This document shows positions 35,080 through 42,545 of a stretch of DNA of 64,000 bases, one piece after another. A model generated the notes under the pieces. That model was not told the DNA's origin and made no database searches. It saw only the letters and a program-made list of their open reading frames with translations. The stretch covers positions 1,650,501-1,714,500 of the forward strand of contig NZ_ABTR02000001.1 of NCBI RefSeq assembly GCF_000172975.1, given 5' to 3'. A program made the position numbers and the translations under genes. The stretch comes from Dethiosulfovibrio peptidovorans DSM 11002 (GTDB lineage: Bacteria; Synergistota; Synergistia; Synergistales; Dethiosulfovibrionaceae). The first letter of the stretch is position 1. The number at the start of each line of letters is the position of its first letter.

Positions 35080-36312
35080 CGGGGAAGTTTCCTCCAGGGC
35101 CGTAAAATAAGCTTTTTCTGTTTTTTCGAAGACCGATTCCCATGTGTAGTTTTTCAGTTTTTCCAAGGGTACGGGCGGAGATTCTCCGCTCAGGGTTCTC
35201 CCAATCTGTCTCTCCAGAGCTAAAGCCATGTTAGATAGCGATTCCTGCCCGGGGGCCCATACCGTGTCGGGCGATACGTTCATAGGCACGGTCTCCAGGA
35301 TAGAGGAGGTGATCCCCTTCGCTATTTCCAGAACTCCCGGCAGGGCTGTGGCGACGACGCTACATCCGCAGGCCAGGGCCTCCAGCAGCACCAGAGGCAG
35401 TCCCTCATGAAGGGATGGCAGGATGAATACGTGAGATTTTCCCATCAGGGCAGCCATCTTCGACGGGGGAACCTGCCCCACCATTTGGACCTTGGATCCC
35501 AGGGCCTCGAGCATATCGACGCATCTTTTGCCGTCCTGCCCCGTCCCCCTTCCCGCAACGATCAATCTCCAGGGGAGATGAACTTTTCCGAGAGAGCCAG
35601 CCAGCCAGGGTATTCCCTTTTCCGACGAGATTTTTCCGCCATATAGAAGGGTGACAGGAGGAACTTCTGGCTTTTCTTTCGGAGTGAAGAGGTCGGAGCG
35701 GTATCCTCCTCCGACGATCGATATTCTATCGGAGGAGATGCCGTATATCTGACGTATTTCCTCCTTTTGGGGTGCGCTCAACGCCAGAACCCTGTTCAAT
35801 TTGGCGCACCCTTCTAGGACCTTCCCTCTGAAACGCGGGAGATTTCTCATCTGTCTCAGATCGCTTCCGTGACTGGTTGCGACTACCGGTATTTCCGGAA
35901 AAAGAAGTCTCGTTATGGATGTCAACAACCATAGATGGTGGCAGTGTATAAGGTCCGGAGCGAAGGTTTTTACGCTATGGATGAGAGCTTCGCAGAACAT
36001 CTCTTTGTAAAGCTCCATCTGTTTGTCCGTAAGGTCTCCGAATCTACTGTGTTTGTAGGGCATTACATCGCTCATGCCGGGAATCGGAAACGGAAGTCGT
36101 CTCGATTCGAAAGGGACGATGATTTGATTTTTCTCCTCGATGTAGGGAAGGTCCTTTCCTTCCATATCCCATCGGTCGATTCCCGCCGACAGGAGAAAGC
36201 ACCGGTGCCCTTTTTTTGCGCTTTCGGCTAGAAGAGCCTGAACGTAATGTCCGCTTCCGGTGTATTCTGGTAGCTGCGATAATACGTGAAGAATTCTGAG
36301 ATTTTTTCTCAT
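35074..36312 (-). CDS. Glycosyltransferase, GT4-like
   Basis: A 412-residue GT-B fold glycosyltransferase. The N-terminal acceptor domain begins LRILHVLSQLPEYTGSGHYVQAL. The C-terminal donor domain has VTLLYGGKISSEKGIPWLAG and the EX7E motif in HEGLPLVLLEALACG. It transfers a sugar from a nucleotide-sugar, probably to a lipid or surface polysaccharide. No neighbouring surface-polysaccharide genes are present, so the product is unclear. A GAGGTTC site precedes the ATG. Confidence 0.9.
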   Translation of the reverse strand: MRKNLRILHVLSQLPEYTGSGHYVQALLAESAKKGHRCFLLSAGIDRWDMEGKDLPYIEEKNQIIVPFESRRLPFPIPGMSDVMPYKHSRFGDLTDKQMELYKEMFCEALIHSVKTFAPDLIHCHHLWLLTSITRLLFPEIPVVATSHGSDLRQMRNLPRFRGKVLEGCAKLNRVLALSAPQKEEIRQIYGISSDRISIVGGGYRSDLFTPKEKPEVPPVTLLYGGKISSEKGIPWLAGSLGKVHLPWRLIVAGRGTGQDGKRCVDMLEALGSKVQMVGQVPPSKMAALMGKSHVFILPSLHEGLPLVLLEALACGCSVVATALPGVLEIAKGITSSILETVPMNVSPDTVWAPGQESLSNMALALERQIGRTLSGESPPVPLEKLKNYTWESVFEKTEKAYFTALEETSPL

Positions 36313-36325
36313 AGAACCTCCTATC

Positions 36326-36359
36326 AGCCGGGCCCCCCGTAAAGACGGGCGGCCCGGCT
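36326..36359. terminator. Terminator between the nrd operon and the glycosyltransferase gene
   Basis: AGCCGGGCC-C-CCCGT pairs with ACGGG-C-GGCCCGGCT (one internal C-C mismatch), loop AAAG. It is GC-rich and very stable, though T-runs are weak on both sides. Confidence 0.65.
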
Positions 36360-36377
36360 TGCTTCTCGAGGATTAAA

Positions 36378-36394
36378 CTTTTTGGAGATGCCCT
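36378..36394 (-). repeat. Solo terminus of the mini-element family
   Basis: On the minus strand the sequence TAG then AGGGCATCTCCAAAAAG begins exactly at the stop codon of the glycyl-radical peptide gene. The first 14 bases (CTAGAGGGCATCTC) equal those at 32688-32701. No second end was found nearby. Confidence 0.5.
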
Positions 36395-36547
36395 CTAGTT
36401 GTTTTTCGATAGGCCGTTGCCGGTCGATTCGTCAAAGGTGACCCTGTCCTTGAACTCCTCTTTTTTACCTTTGTTCCATTGGGATACCGGGGAGAGAAAA
36501 CCCACGACCCTCGAATAGACCTCGCATCTTGTCTTGCCTTTTTCCAT
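36395..36547 (-). CDS. Detached glycyl-radical domain of class III ribonucleotide reductase (50 aa)
   Basis: A 50-residue protein encoded after nrdG. Its core CEVYSRVVGFLSPV followed by QWNKGKKEEFKDR is the usual C-terminal tail of NrdD, where the glycine in RVVG(F/Y) carries the stable radical (Gly16 here). The large NrdD at 37259-39298 ends 18 residues after its CPLC zinc motif and lacks this tail. The reductase therefore seems split, with the radical domain supplied in trans. The start ATG 36547 has AAAGGA about ten bases upstream. The stop codon abuts a repeat terminus. It could be an old truncation product, but the intact core argues for function. Confidence 0.75.
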   Translation of the reverse strand: MEKGKTRCEVYSRVVGFLSPVSQWNKGKKEEFKDRVTFDESTGNGLSKNN

Positions 36548-36575
36548 TTGTTTAACATCCTTTCCTGTGCCTTTT

Positions 36576-37262
36576 TCAGATTCTGCATACCGCTTTCTCC
36601 ACATATCGTCCGATTATGTCGGCGTATCTGTCGAGTTCTTCCTCGGTGCACCTTCTTTTGTCCCTGTATTCGGGGTCGAGGATCGTTCCTACGGGCCTGA
36701 AATACTGTAGGTAGTGAACTTTTGCCCCCTTCACCAGTCGGCCGATTCCTTCCGCCGATCTCTCGTCGTGCAACCCCGGCACGAAGGTCGTTCTGAACTC
36801 GTAATCCCGGGCTTTTTTCATAATCATCTCTATGCTGCGGACTATCGCATCCTCGAACCCTCCGACTCCTGCAACAGCGGAGTAGTCTTCCAGAGGAGCC
36901 TTTACGTCCATAGCGACGTAGTCGACCAGTTTTTCATCCAAAAGGGGCTCCAGGCGATCTGGCAGGCTGCCGTTAGTGTCCAATTTTATCAGGAGCCCCA
37001 TCTTTCTGACCTCCGATATGAAGCGGGGTAGATCCTCGTGGACGGTCGGTTCTCCGCCGGAGATCACCAGGCCGTCTATGATTTTTATTCTGCGCCTCAG
37101 GAAGTCGAGTATATCTTCTTCGTCCAGTCCCTCCCCCTGATCGAGAAGACCTCCGTTATGACACCACGGGCAGGCAAAGGTACAGCCTCTGGTGAATATC
37201 ATGGAGGCTATCCGTTCGGGATAGTCTATCAGAGTGGTCTTCCTTATACCTCCGATGATCAA
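36576..37262 (-). CDS. nrdG: Anaerobic ribonucleoside-triphosphate reductase activating protein (radical SAM)
   Basis: A 228-residue radical-SAM activase. The cluster motif is CTFACPWCHN (CxxxCxxC), followed by GLVISGGEPTVHEDL for SAM binding. It abstracts a hydrogen from the glycine of the reductase to create the glycyl radical. Translation starts at TTG 37262 and overlaps the nrdD stop by 4 bp. The activating substrate here would be the separately encoded 50-residue tail protein 28 bp downstream. The length is slightly above short NrdG forms and closer to the YjjW-like group. Confidence 0.92.
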   Translation of the reverse strand: MIIGGIRKTTLIDYPERIASMIFTRGCTFACPWCHNGGLLDQGEGLDEEDILDFLRRRIKIIDGLVISGGEPTVHEDLPRFISEVRKMGLLIKLDTNGSLPDRLEPLLDEKLVDYVAMDVKAPLEDYSAVAGVGGFEDAIVRSIEMIMKKARDYEFRTTFVPGLHDERSAEGIGRLVKGAKVHYLQYFRPVGTILDPEYRDKRRCTEEELDRYADIIGRYVEKAVCRI

Positions 37263-39298
37263 GACGAAATCACTTCTTCTCTCTCTCTTTCCGCCTCGGC
37301 TTCAGCTGCACAGAGGGGACAAAATTCGTGTTCTCCCGCGATATAGCCGTGTATCGGGCAGACGCTGAAGGTCGGCGTGACGGTGAAATAGGGTAGTCTA
37401 TAGTTCTCGGCGATCCTACGAACGAGCCTCTTAGCTCCATTTCCGTTCGGAAGCCTCTCTCCCAAGAATCCGTGGAATACGGTTCCCCCGGTGTAGACGG
37501 TCTGGAGTTCGTCCTGGAGGTCCAGGGCGTCGAATATATCGTCCGTGGCGTTTACCGGCAGCTGGGACGAGTTCGTGTAGTAGGGGTCGGCTCCCGTCAG
37601 GGTCGCTTCGTGATTGGCGCACTTTATCCTGTCTCCGAACAGGTCTCTGTCCGCCTTGGCAAATCGATAGGTCACCCCTTCTGCGGGGGTCGCCTCCAGG
37701 TTGTACAGAGATTCTTTGTCCGCCTGATAATCGGCCATTCTCTCCTTCATAGCGTTCATTATTCTCCTTGAACATTCGATCGCTTCTCTGTCGGTGAGGT
37801 CCTTTCCAATGAAGTTCAGCATGGCCTCGTTCATTCCGTTGAGCCCTATGGTGTTGAAGTGGTTGTTCCAGTATTTTCCCGAGTCCTCCTTCACCGTTCT
37901 GAGGTAGAACTTGGAGTAAGGGTACAGATTGGACTCGGTAAGGCTTTCCAATACCTTCCTCTTTATCTCGAGACTTTCCCTGGCCGAGTCCATCAGGTCG
38001 TATACCCGCTTCGTGAAGTCATCTTCGTCCTTTGCCAGGTAGCCTATTCTGGCCATGTTCAAAGTGACTACTCCTATGGATCCCGTCATGGGGTTGGAGC
38101 CGAAGAGACCGCCTCCTCTTTTTCGAAGCTCCCTGTTGTCCAGTCTGAGCCTGCAACACATCGACCTGGCGTCGTCAGGACTCATATCCGAGTTTATGAA
38201 GTTGGAGAAGTAGGGGATGCCGTACTTGGCGGTCATCTCCCATATCGGTTCCAGCGTTTCGTTGTCCCAGTCGAACTCGTTGGTTACGTTGTAAGTAGGT
38301 ATGGGAAAGGTGAATACCTTACCCCTGGCGTCGCCGTCCAGCATCACATCGGCGAAGGCCCGGTTTATCATGTCCATCTCCCTCTGGAAATCCCCCAGTT
38401 TGCTGTCGCAGAGGCACCCTCCTATTATGGCGGGAAGGTCCCTAAGGGATTTTGGAGGCGTGAGGCCCATGGTTATGTTGGTAAAAGGCGTCTGGAATCC
38501 TACCCTGGTGGGAACGTTGAGGTTGAAGACGAATTCCTGCAACGCTTGCCTCACGTCCTTATAGGACAGTCCGTCGGCTTGTACGAACGGAGCCAGATAG
38601 GTGTCGAAGTTGGAGAAGGCCTGAGCTCCCGCGGCCTCGCCCTGTAAGGTATAGAAGAAGTTGACTATCTGTCCTAGAGCGCTCCTGAAGTGTTTGGGAG
38701 GGCGGCTCCCTATTTTGGTGCTTACCCCGGTGAACCCATTCATCAGGAGGTCCTGTAGATCCCATCCACAACAGTATACCGATAGGTTGCTCAGGTCGTG
38801 AATGTGGAAATCTCCCGACACATGATGTTCCCTTATGGAGGGCGGATAGATCTCGTTGAGCCAGTACTGGGCGGTGATCTCCGAAGCTATATAGTTGTTG
38901 AGTCCCTGGAGAGAGTAGCTCATGTTGCTGTTTTCGTTCACCTTCCAGTCCAGTTTATGCAGGTACTGGCCGACCATCTCGACGGCTCCCCCCAGGAGCT
39001 GTCTTGTATCTCTCAATCTGGAATGCTGCTGTCTGTAGAGAATGTAGGCCTTGGCTATGTCGGCGTGTCCCTTCTCTATTAGGATCTTCTCTACCAGGTC
39101 CTGAACCTGTTCGACCGAGGGGGATCCCTCGTGGTTGAAGAATATGTCCAGGTACGACTCGGCCTGTCGAGTCACCGCCTCTCCTATTTTCTGGTCATGT
39201 ATGTCGACGGCTGCGGCGGCCTTCATGACGGCTTTGCGTATCCGATCTTTCTCGAAGGGAACTTCCCTGCCGTCTCTTTTGCGAATGTACCCGACCAT
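37259..39298 (-). CDS. nrdD: Anaerobic (class III) ribonucleoside-triphosphate reductase, lacking the radical tail
   Basis: A 679-residue catalytic subunit that reduces ribonucleotides to deoxyribonucleotides without oxygen. An ATP-cone is at residues 1-95 (YIRKRDGREVPFEKDRI). The barrel includes DFHIHDLSNLSVYCCGWDL and the active-site cysteine region SMCCRLRLDNRELRKRGGGL. Near the end, NYRLPYFTVTPTFSVCP is followed by CPLC of the zinc site. Homologues continue into a glycyl-radical tail (EVYSRVVGY...), which is missing and appears as a separate gene at 36395. An extended -10 promoter lies about 62 bp upstream. Confidence 0.96.
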   Translation of the reverse strand: MVGYIRKRDGREVPFEKDRIRKAVMKAAAAVDIHDQKIGEAVTRQAESYLDIFFNHEGSPSVEQVQDLVEKILIEKGHADIAKAYILYRQQHSRLRDTRQLLGGAVEMVGQYLHKLDWKVNENSNMSYSLQGLNNYIASEITAQYWLNEIYPPSIREHHVSGDFHIHDLSNLSVYCCGWDLQDLLMNGFTGVSTKIGSRPPKHFRSALGQIVNFFYTLQGEAAGAQAFSNFDTYLAPFVQADGLSYKDVRQALQEFVFNLNVPTRVGFQTPFTNITMGLTPPKSLRDLPAIIGGCLCDSKLGDFQREMDMINRAFADVMLDGDARGKVFTFPIPTYNVTNEFDWDNETLEPIWEMTAKYGIPYFSNFINSDMSPDDARSMCCRLRLDNRELRKRGGGLFGSNPMTGSIGVVTLNMARIGYLAKDEDDFTKRVYDLMDSARESLEIKRKVLESLTESNLYPYSKFYLRTVKEDSGKYWNNHFNTIGLNGMNEAMLNFIGKDLTDREAIECSRRIMNAMKERMADYQADKESLYNLEATPAEGVTYRFAKADRDLFGDRIKCANHEATLTGADPYYTNSSQLPVNATDDIFDALDLQDELQTVYTGGTVFHGFLGERLPNGNGAKRLVRRIAENYRLPYFTVTPTFSVCPIHGYIAGEHEFCPLCAAEAEAEREREEVISS

Positions 39299-39359
39299 TT
39301 ACTCACGTCCTTTTCTTCTTTTATCTAGTCCTCGCCGATTCGAGCGGAGACAGGGAACC

Positions 39360-39368
39360 ATTATATCA
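39360..39368 (-). promoter_or_regulatory. Extended -10 promoter of the nrdD operon
   Basis: Minus-strand TGATATAAT (TGn plus TATAAT). The -35 is weak. No NrdR-box pair was recognised around it. Confidence 0.5.
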
Positions 39369-39385
39369 GAGGCCTCTTTCACTAT

Positions 39386-39423
39386 AAAGCCGGAGACTCA
39401 CTATATAAGCGGTCTCCGGCTTT
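39386..39423. terminator. Hairpin upstream of nrdD
   Basis: A perfect 12-bp stem, AAAGCCGGAGAC / GTCTCCGGCTTT, with a 14-base loop lies 62 bp past the small membrane-protein gene and likely ends that operon. Confidence 0.65.
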
Positions 39424-39485
39424 AGGGTACTCTATATGAGGGGCTTGTTCCATAGGTCTTTAAGCTCATTATGATTTTGGGACTT

Positions 39486-39656
39486 TTATCCCATGGTAGG
39501 CAGCATGGCCGCGGTTATGAGAAAAGCGATACCTACCAGCAGGTCCAGGACTCCTTTCAGAGGACGTCCGGAACGGTACCATCTGGATCCCATCCTTATC
39601 ATGAAAGCACCACATAGCATCAATATGATCGGCGCCACCCAGTGGGCGAAAAACAT
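39486..39656 (-). CDS. Small membrane protein (56 aa)
   Basis: A short gene with an ideal GGGAGGTGACGCT site before ATG 39656. The product has two hydrophobic helices (residues 5-20 and 35-53) joined by a basic loop (RMGSRWYRSGRPLKG) and ends AMLPTMG. It lies 16 bp downstream of the gene at 39673 and is probably co-transcribed with it. I do not recognise the family. Confidence 0.65.
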   Translation of the reverse strand: MFFAHWVAPIILMLCGAFMIRMGSRWYRSGRPLKGVLDLLVGIAFLITAAMLPTMG

Positions 39657-39672
39657 AGCGTCACCTCCCTTT

Positions 39673-40230
39673 TCAGGCGGCTAAGGAGAGGATCTCTCCT
39701 CTGTAGATAGACAGCAACGGGTTGGTATAGGTATAGGCCTTAAGCGCGTCTCTCTTGGCCATCTCCCTCTCCACTTTCATGCTTTTGGAGTAAGCTTCTC
39801 CGTGGGGATTATCCGTCTCATCTTCTTTTTCTACGGGGTGGAGTTCGGATGGTTCGAGTTTGCCATTGGTTGCCTCGTCGTTTATATCCGTAGACGGAGA
39901 TCCCTCCGAGGTCATATTGAGAGCTTGCATGAGGTGTTTGGGTGGATCCAGCGAGATTTTCGCTCCCACTACGTATCTGTTGCCCTCGGAATCGGCCATA
40001 TACCGCCGGGATACGGATGACACATATCCGTTCCCCTGGATTCTCAGAGAGCTCTCCATGGAACTTATCTTGTCCTCTATCTGGCGGAGTATCTCTTTTC
40101 TCTCCTGCCTGTCGTAGGCTTTGGCGGATTTGCCGTCTCTGTCTTTGCGATCTAATCTTCTCGCTTTTCCGACGTCGTTTAACGGATATAAGGATGGAAT
40201 GGTCGGATTCAAAACTTGATCCAGGGTCAC
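39673..40230 (-). CDS. SprA-like protein without the protease motif (185 aa)
   Basis: The GTG at 40230 follows GGAGGTGATGATC; an ATG six bases upstream is too close to that site. The stretch YMADSEGNRYVVGAKISLD resembles the GPDGxxYAVGGEVSID signature of SprA-type putative metalloproteases, but the HExxH zinc motif that should precede it is absent. A highly charged acidic linker (LHPVEKEDETDNPHGE) follows. It may be a substrate-like or degenerate family member. It is divergent from the aldolase-like gene by 86 bp. Confidence 0.6.
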   Translation of the reverse strand: MTLDQVLNPTIPSLYPLNDVGKARRLDRKDRDGKSAKAYDRQERKEILRQIEDKISSMESSLRIQGNGYVSSVSRRYMADSEGNRYVVGAKISLDPPKHLMQALNMTSEGSPSTDINDEATNGKLEPSELHPVEKEDETDNPHGEAYSKSMKVEREMAKRDALKAYTYTNPLLSIYRGEILSLAA

Positions 40231-40316
40231 GATCATCACCTCCGATATGGTATAAAACAATTGTAGGCTTTATCCTAGGTCATGTACAGTTTTGTATTCG
40301 AAAGGCGGTGAGCGAT

Positions 40317-41429
40317 ATGAGAATTTTTTCTATGGCCGATACGCCGTCCCTGATGGTTGATATCGAGGTCATGGAGAGTAATCTAGAGGATATGCAGAGG
40401 AAGGCCGATTCCTTCGGTGTCAAATTGAGACCTCACGTCAAGACTCATAGATCTGTAGACCTGGCAAAGAAGCAGATCGAAAGAGGAGCTTCGGGGATAA
40501 CTGTGGCGAAGCTGACTGAGGCAGAGGTAATGGCAGAAGAGGGGGTCGACGATATCTTCGTGGCCAACGAAATAGTGGGGGATATCAAGCTGGAGCGACT
40601 CGCCGAAATTCGGAGAAAGGTCCGTAGAATAGCCGTGGCAGTGGATCACAGGGATCATATATCGATCCTGAACGGCAGGTTCAAAGACTCCGACCGTCCA
40701 TTGGAGGTCCTGCTGGACGTAAATACGGGTGACCCCAGAACAGGAGTGGCTCCTGGTCCTGAGGCCTTGGAGTTGGCGAGATCCGTGTGGAATAGCCCAG
40801 GCCTTTCTCTCAGGGGCATATATACCCACGACGGGCAGAGCTACGATGTGGAAGGGTGGGAAGGGGTAATAGAGGTCAACCGGAACAGCCAGCAGGCCGT
40901 GATCGATCTGGCCAAGACCATCAGGGATAATGGGATCTTCTGCGAGGAGGTCAGCGTAGGATCCACTCCCTCTTTGCTGTTGGGGGAGATACTGCCCGGG
41001 GTGACGGAGATAAGGCCTGGAACCTATATATTTATGGACGCCGATCAGGCCAACGTGTTGGGATCCTACGATCGTTGCGCTCTCTCGGTCTTCGCCACTG
41101 TGATAAGTCGTCCAACCAGCTATAGGGTGGTCCTGGACGCGGGTACGAAGGCCCTGACCTATTATGTCCAAGATAAGGGGATATGCAGAACCCCGGGGCA
41201 TGGAGTGTTGAAGAGGTATCCCTTGATCCACCTGAACAGGAAGTCGGACGAACACAGCTCATTCGATATACCCTCCGATATGGACGTCGATTTCAAGATA
41301 GGGGAGAGGTTGGAGATAATACCTAATCACGCCTGTCCCACGGTTAATCTCTACGATTTCATCTACGGTGTCAAGGGTGGCGAGGTCGCCGCCCTATGGC
41401 CGGTTTCATGCAGGGGGTGTTCCAGATGA
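40317..41429 (+). CDS. D-threonine aldolase / D-serine dehydratase-like PLP enzyme
   Basis: A 370-residue fold-type III PLP enzyme. The alanine-racemase-like N-domain contains the PLP lysine in LRPHVKTHRSVDLA. The C-terminal domain ends with HACPTVNLYDF, whose His and Cys are the zinc ligands of the DSD1/D-threonine-aldolase family. It probably cleaves or dehydrates a D-hydroxyamino acid. The start ATG 40317 has AAAGGCGGTG upstream. The stop overlaps the ATG of the following small secreted-protein gene (ATGA). Confidence 0.88.
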   Translation: MRIFSMADTPSLMVDIEVMESNLEDMQRKADSFGVKLRPHVKTHRSVDLAKKQIERGASGITVAKLTEAEVMAEEGVDDIFVANEIVGDIKLERLAEIRRKVRRIAVAVDHRDHISILNGRFKDSDRPLEVLLDVNTGDPRTGVAPGPEALELARSVWNSPGLSLRGIYTHDGQSYDVEGWEGVIEVNRNSQQAVIDLAKTIRDNGIFCEEVSVGSTPSLLLGEILPGVTEIRPGTYIFMDADQANVLGSYDRCALSVFATVISRPTSYRVVLDAGTKALTYYVQDKGICRTPGHGVLKRYPLIHLNRKSDEHSSFDIPSDMDVDFKIGERLEIIPNHACPTVNLYDFIYGVKGGEVAALWPVSCRGCSR

Positions 41430-41788
41430 AGGCGATGAAAATTTCTTTGATGGCGGTCTTTTTTGTGGCAGTTCTCTTTATGTCCTCGTCGGCGGAGGCT
41501 CTGTCCTTCAGCATGTCTACGAAGGTAAGGGATTTCCTCTCCGACATGGATGGCGATCTTTATCTTCGATGGGGGACATACAGAGGTTTCTGATGCGAGG
41601 TTCCATCCGTCCTGGTTCAGGACGAAGAGCCTCTCTATAATCGGGATCGTTACGAGCCGATCGAGGATATGGGCGTGACCCTGTGGATCGATCGAGAGAT
41701 GAAATTCCAAGACGACGTGGTCGTATTGGAAATGCAGGAATACAAGGGCGTCGTCGTGGTGTCGTGTACCTCGGTCTCGGACCAGTGA
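41426..41788 (+). CDS. Candidate selenoprotein: secreted 120-residue protein with in-frame TGA (Sec)
   Basis: From ATG 41426 (GGGGGTG upstream) the frame reads 55 residues with a clear signal peptide (ISLMAVFFVAVLFMSSSAEA) and then meets TGA at 41591-41593. The same frame continues without interruption for 64 more codons (CEVPSVLVQDEEPLYN onward) to a TGA at 41786-41788. The second half looks like normal protein: balanced codons, and strands such as VVVLEMQEY and KGVVVVSC. A SECIS-like hairpin lies at the correct distance after the TGA. I read residue 56 as selenocysteine next to Cys57. The alternative is a Trp-to-stop mutation making a pseudogene. The function is unknown. Confidence 0.5.
41597..41633 (+). 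promoter_or_regulatory. SECIS-like stem-loop for selenocysteine insertion
   Basis: The lower stem pairs 41597-41603 with 41627-41633 (7 bp, one G-U). An internal loop holds CAUC on one side with an unpaired U at 41606. The upper stem CGUCCUG pairs with CAGGACG (41608-41614 with 41618-41624). The loop is GUU, with the GG step starting 21 nt after the UGA. In E. coli fdhF the GG of the loop sits 19-20 nt after its UGA, so geometry and sequence agree with bacterial SECIS elements. Confidence 0.5.
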
Positions 41789-41808
41789 ATTGAAGGAGGA
41801 TCTTATCT

Positions 41809-42141
41809 ATGGAAGTTAATTGCGTTGAGGTCCCGAAGGGAAAGGTGGTAGAGGTGTCTGGAAGATTAGATACCCTTACCGCATCAGGTTTCGAGAGTTC
41901 CGCCTTGGCTCTGTTGGGCGAGGGCGTCGGGGCCATGGTCATAGATCTGTCGGAATTGGAGTATATCAGCAGTGCCGGACTCCGTAGCATCCTTGCTGTA
42001 GCTAAAAAAGCCTCGACGGATGGGACCACCGTGTCCCTCTGTGCTATGAAGGGAGTGGTCGAGGAGGTCTTCTCTATATCCGGTTTCGACAGTTTTCTGC
42101 CGGTATATTCCACCAGAGACGAAGCTTTAGAGGCCATGTAA
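41809..42141 (+). CDS. STAS-domain anti-sigma factor antagonist (RsbV/SpoIIAA-like)
   Basis: A 110-residue single STAS domain. The phosphorylatable serine lies in LEYISSAGLRSIL. In partner switching, the unphosphorylated form binds the RsbW-like kinase and frees that kinase's target; phosphorylation breaks the complex. The kinase gene overlaps its stop by one base and a SpoIIE-type phosphatase gene follows two genes later, so all players are present. AAGGAGGATC precedes the ATG. Confidence 0.93.
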   Translation: MEVNCVEVPKGKVVEVSGRLDTLTASGFESSALALLGEGVGAMVIDLSELEYISSAGLRSILAVAKKASTDGTTVSLCAMKGVVEEVFSISGFDSFLPVYSTRDEALEAM

Positions 42142-42545
42142 TGGGAAGTCAGGAGCGTCGCTTTGCAGCCGATATGGGCAGTTTGGAGGATATAAGAAAG
42201 TTCGTCTTTTCCTGCCTTGCCGATATGTCGACGAAACGGAAAATGCATGTAGAGCTGGCGCTGGAGGAAACGGTCGTCAACATCTGTTCCTATGCTTACG
42301 AAGTCCCGCCGGGGGAGCTTCTTGTAAGGATATCGGACGACGGAGACCGTTATTTTCTGGAGTTCGAGGATCGAGGGGTTCCCTTCGATCCTCTCTCTTC
42401 CGACGAACCAGACGTAAGAGCCCCTATGGAGGAAAGAGGACAGGGAGGGCTTGGCATACTGTTGATTCGCAGGGTGATGGACGAGGCCCACTACAGCCGG
42501 GAAAAAGGTGTCAACCGCCTTAGATTGGTAGTGAAAAAAACATGA
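42141..42545 (+). CDS. RsbW-like serine kinase / anti-sigma factor (HATPase)
   Basis: A 134-residue GHKL ATPase. The N-box is ELALEETVVNICSYAY, the G1 motif FEDRGVPFDP, and the G2 motif GQGGLGILLIRRVMD. It phosphorylates the STAS partner encoded just before it and may sequester a sigma factor or an effector enzyme. No alternative sigma factor is in the cluster, so the final target is unknown. It overlaps both neighbours by one to four bases. Confidence 0.92.
   Translation: MGSQERRFAADMGSLEDIRKFVFSCLADMSTKRKMHVELALEETVVNICSYAYEVPPGELLVRISDDGDRYFLEFEDRGVPFDPLSSDEPDVRAPMEERGQGGLGILLIRRVMDEAHYSREKGVNRLRLVVKKT

Noticed and set aside
36373-36651. 92-residue minus-strand frame overlapping the glycyl-radical peptide
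   Set aside because: Different frame with no recognisable motif, while the 36395-36547 frame carries the conserved NrdD tail.
41517-42491. 324-residue minus-strand frame opposite the STAS and kinase genes
   Set aside because: Covers two recognisable domains on the other strand and has no start signal.
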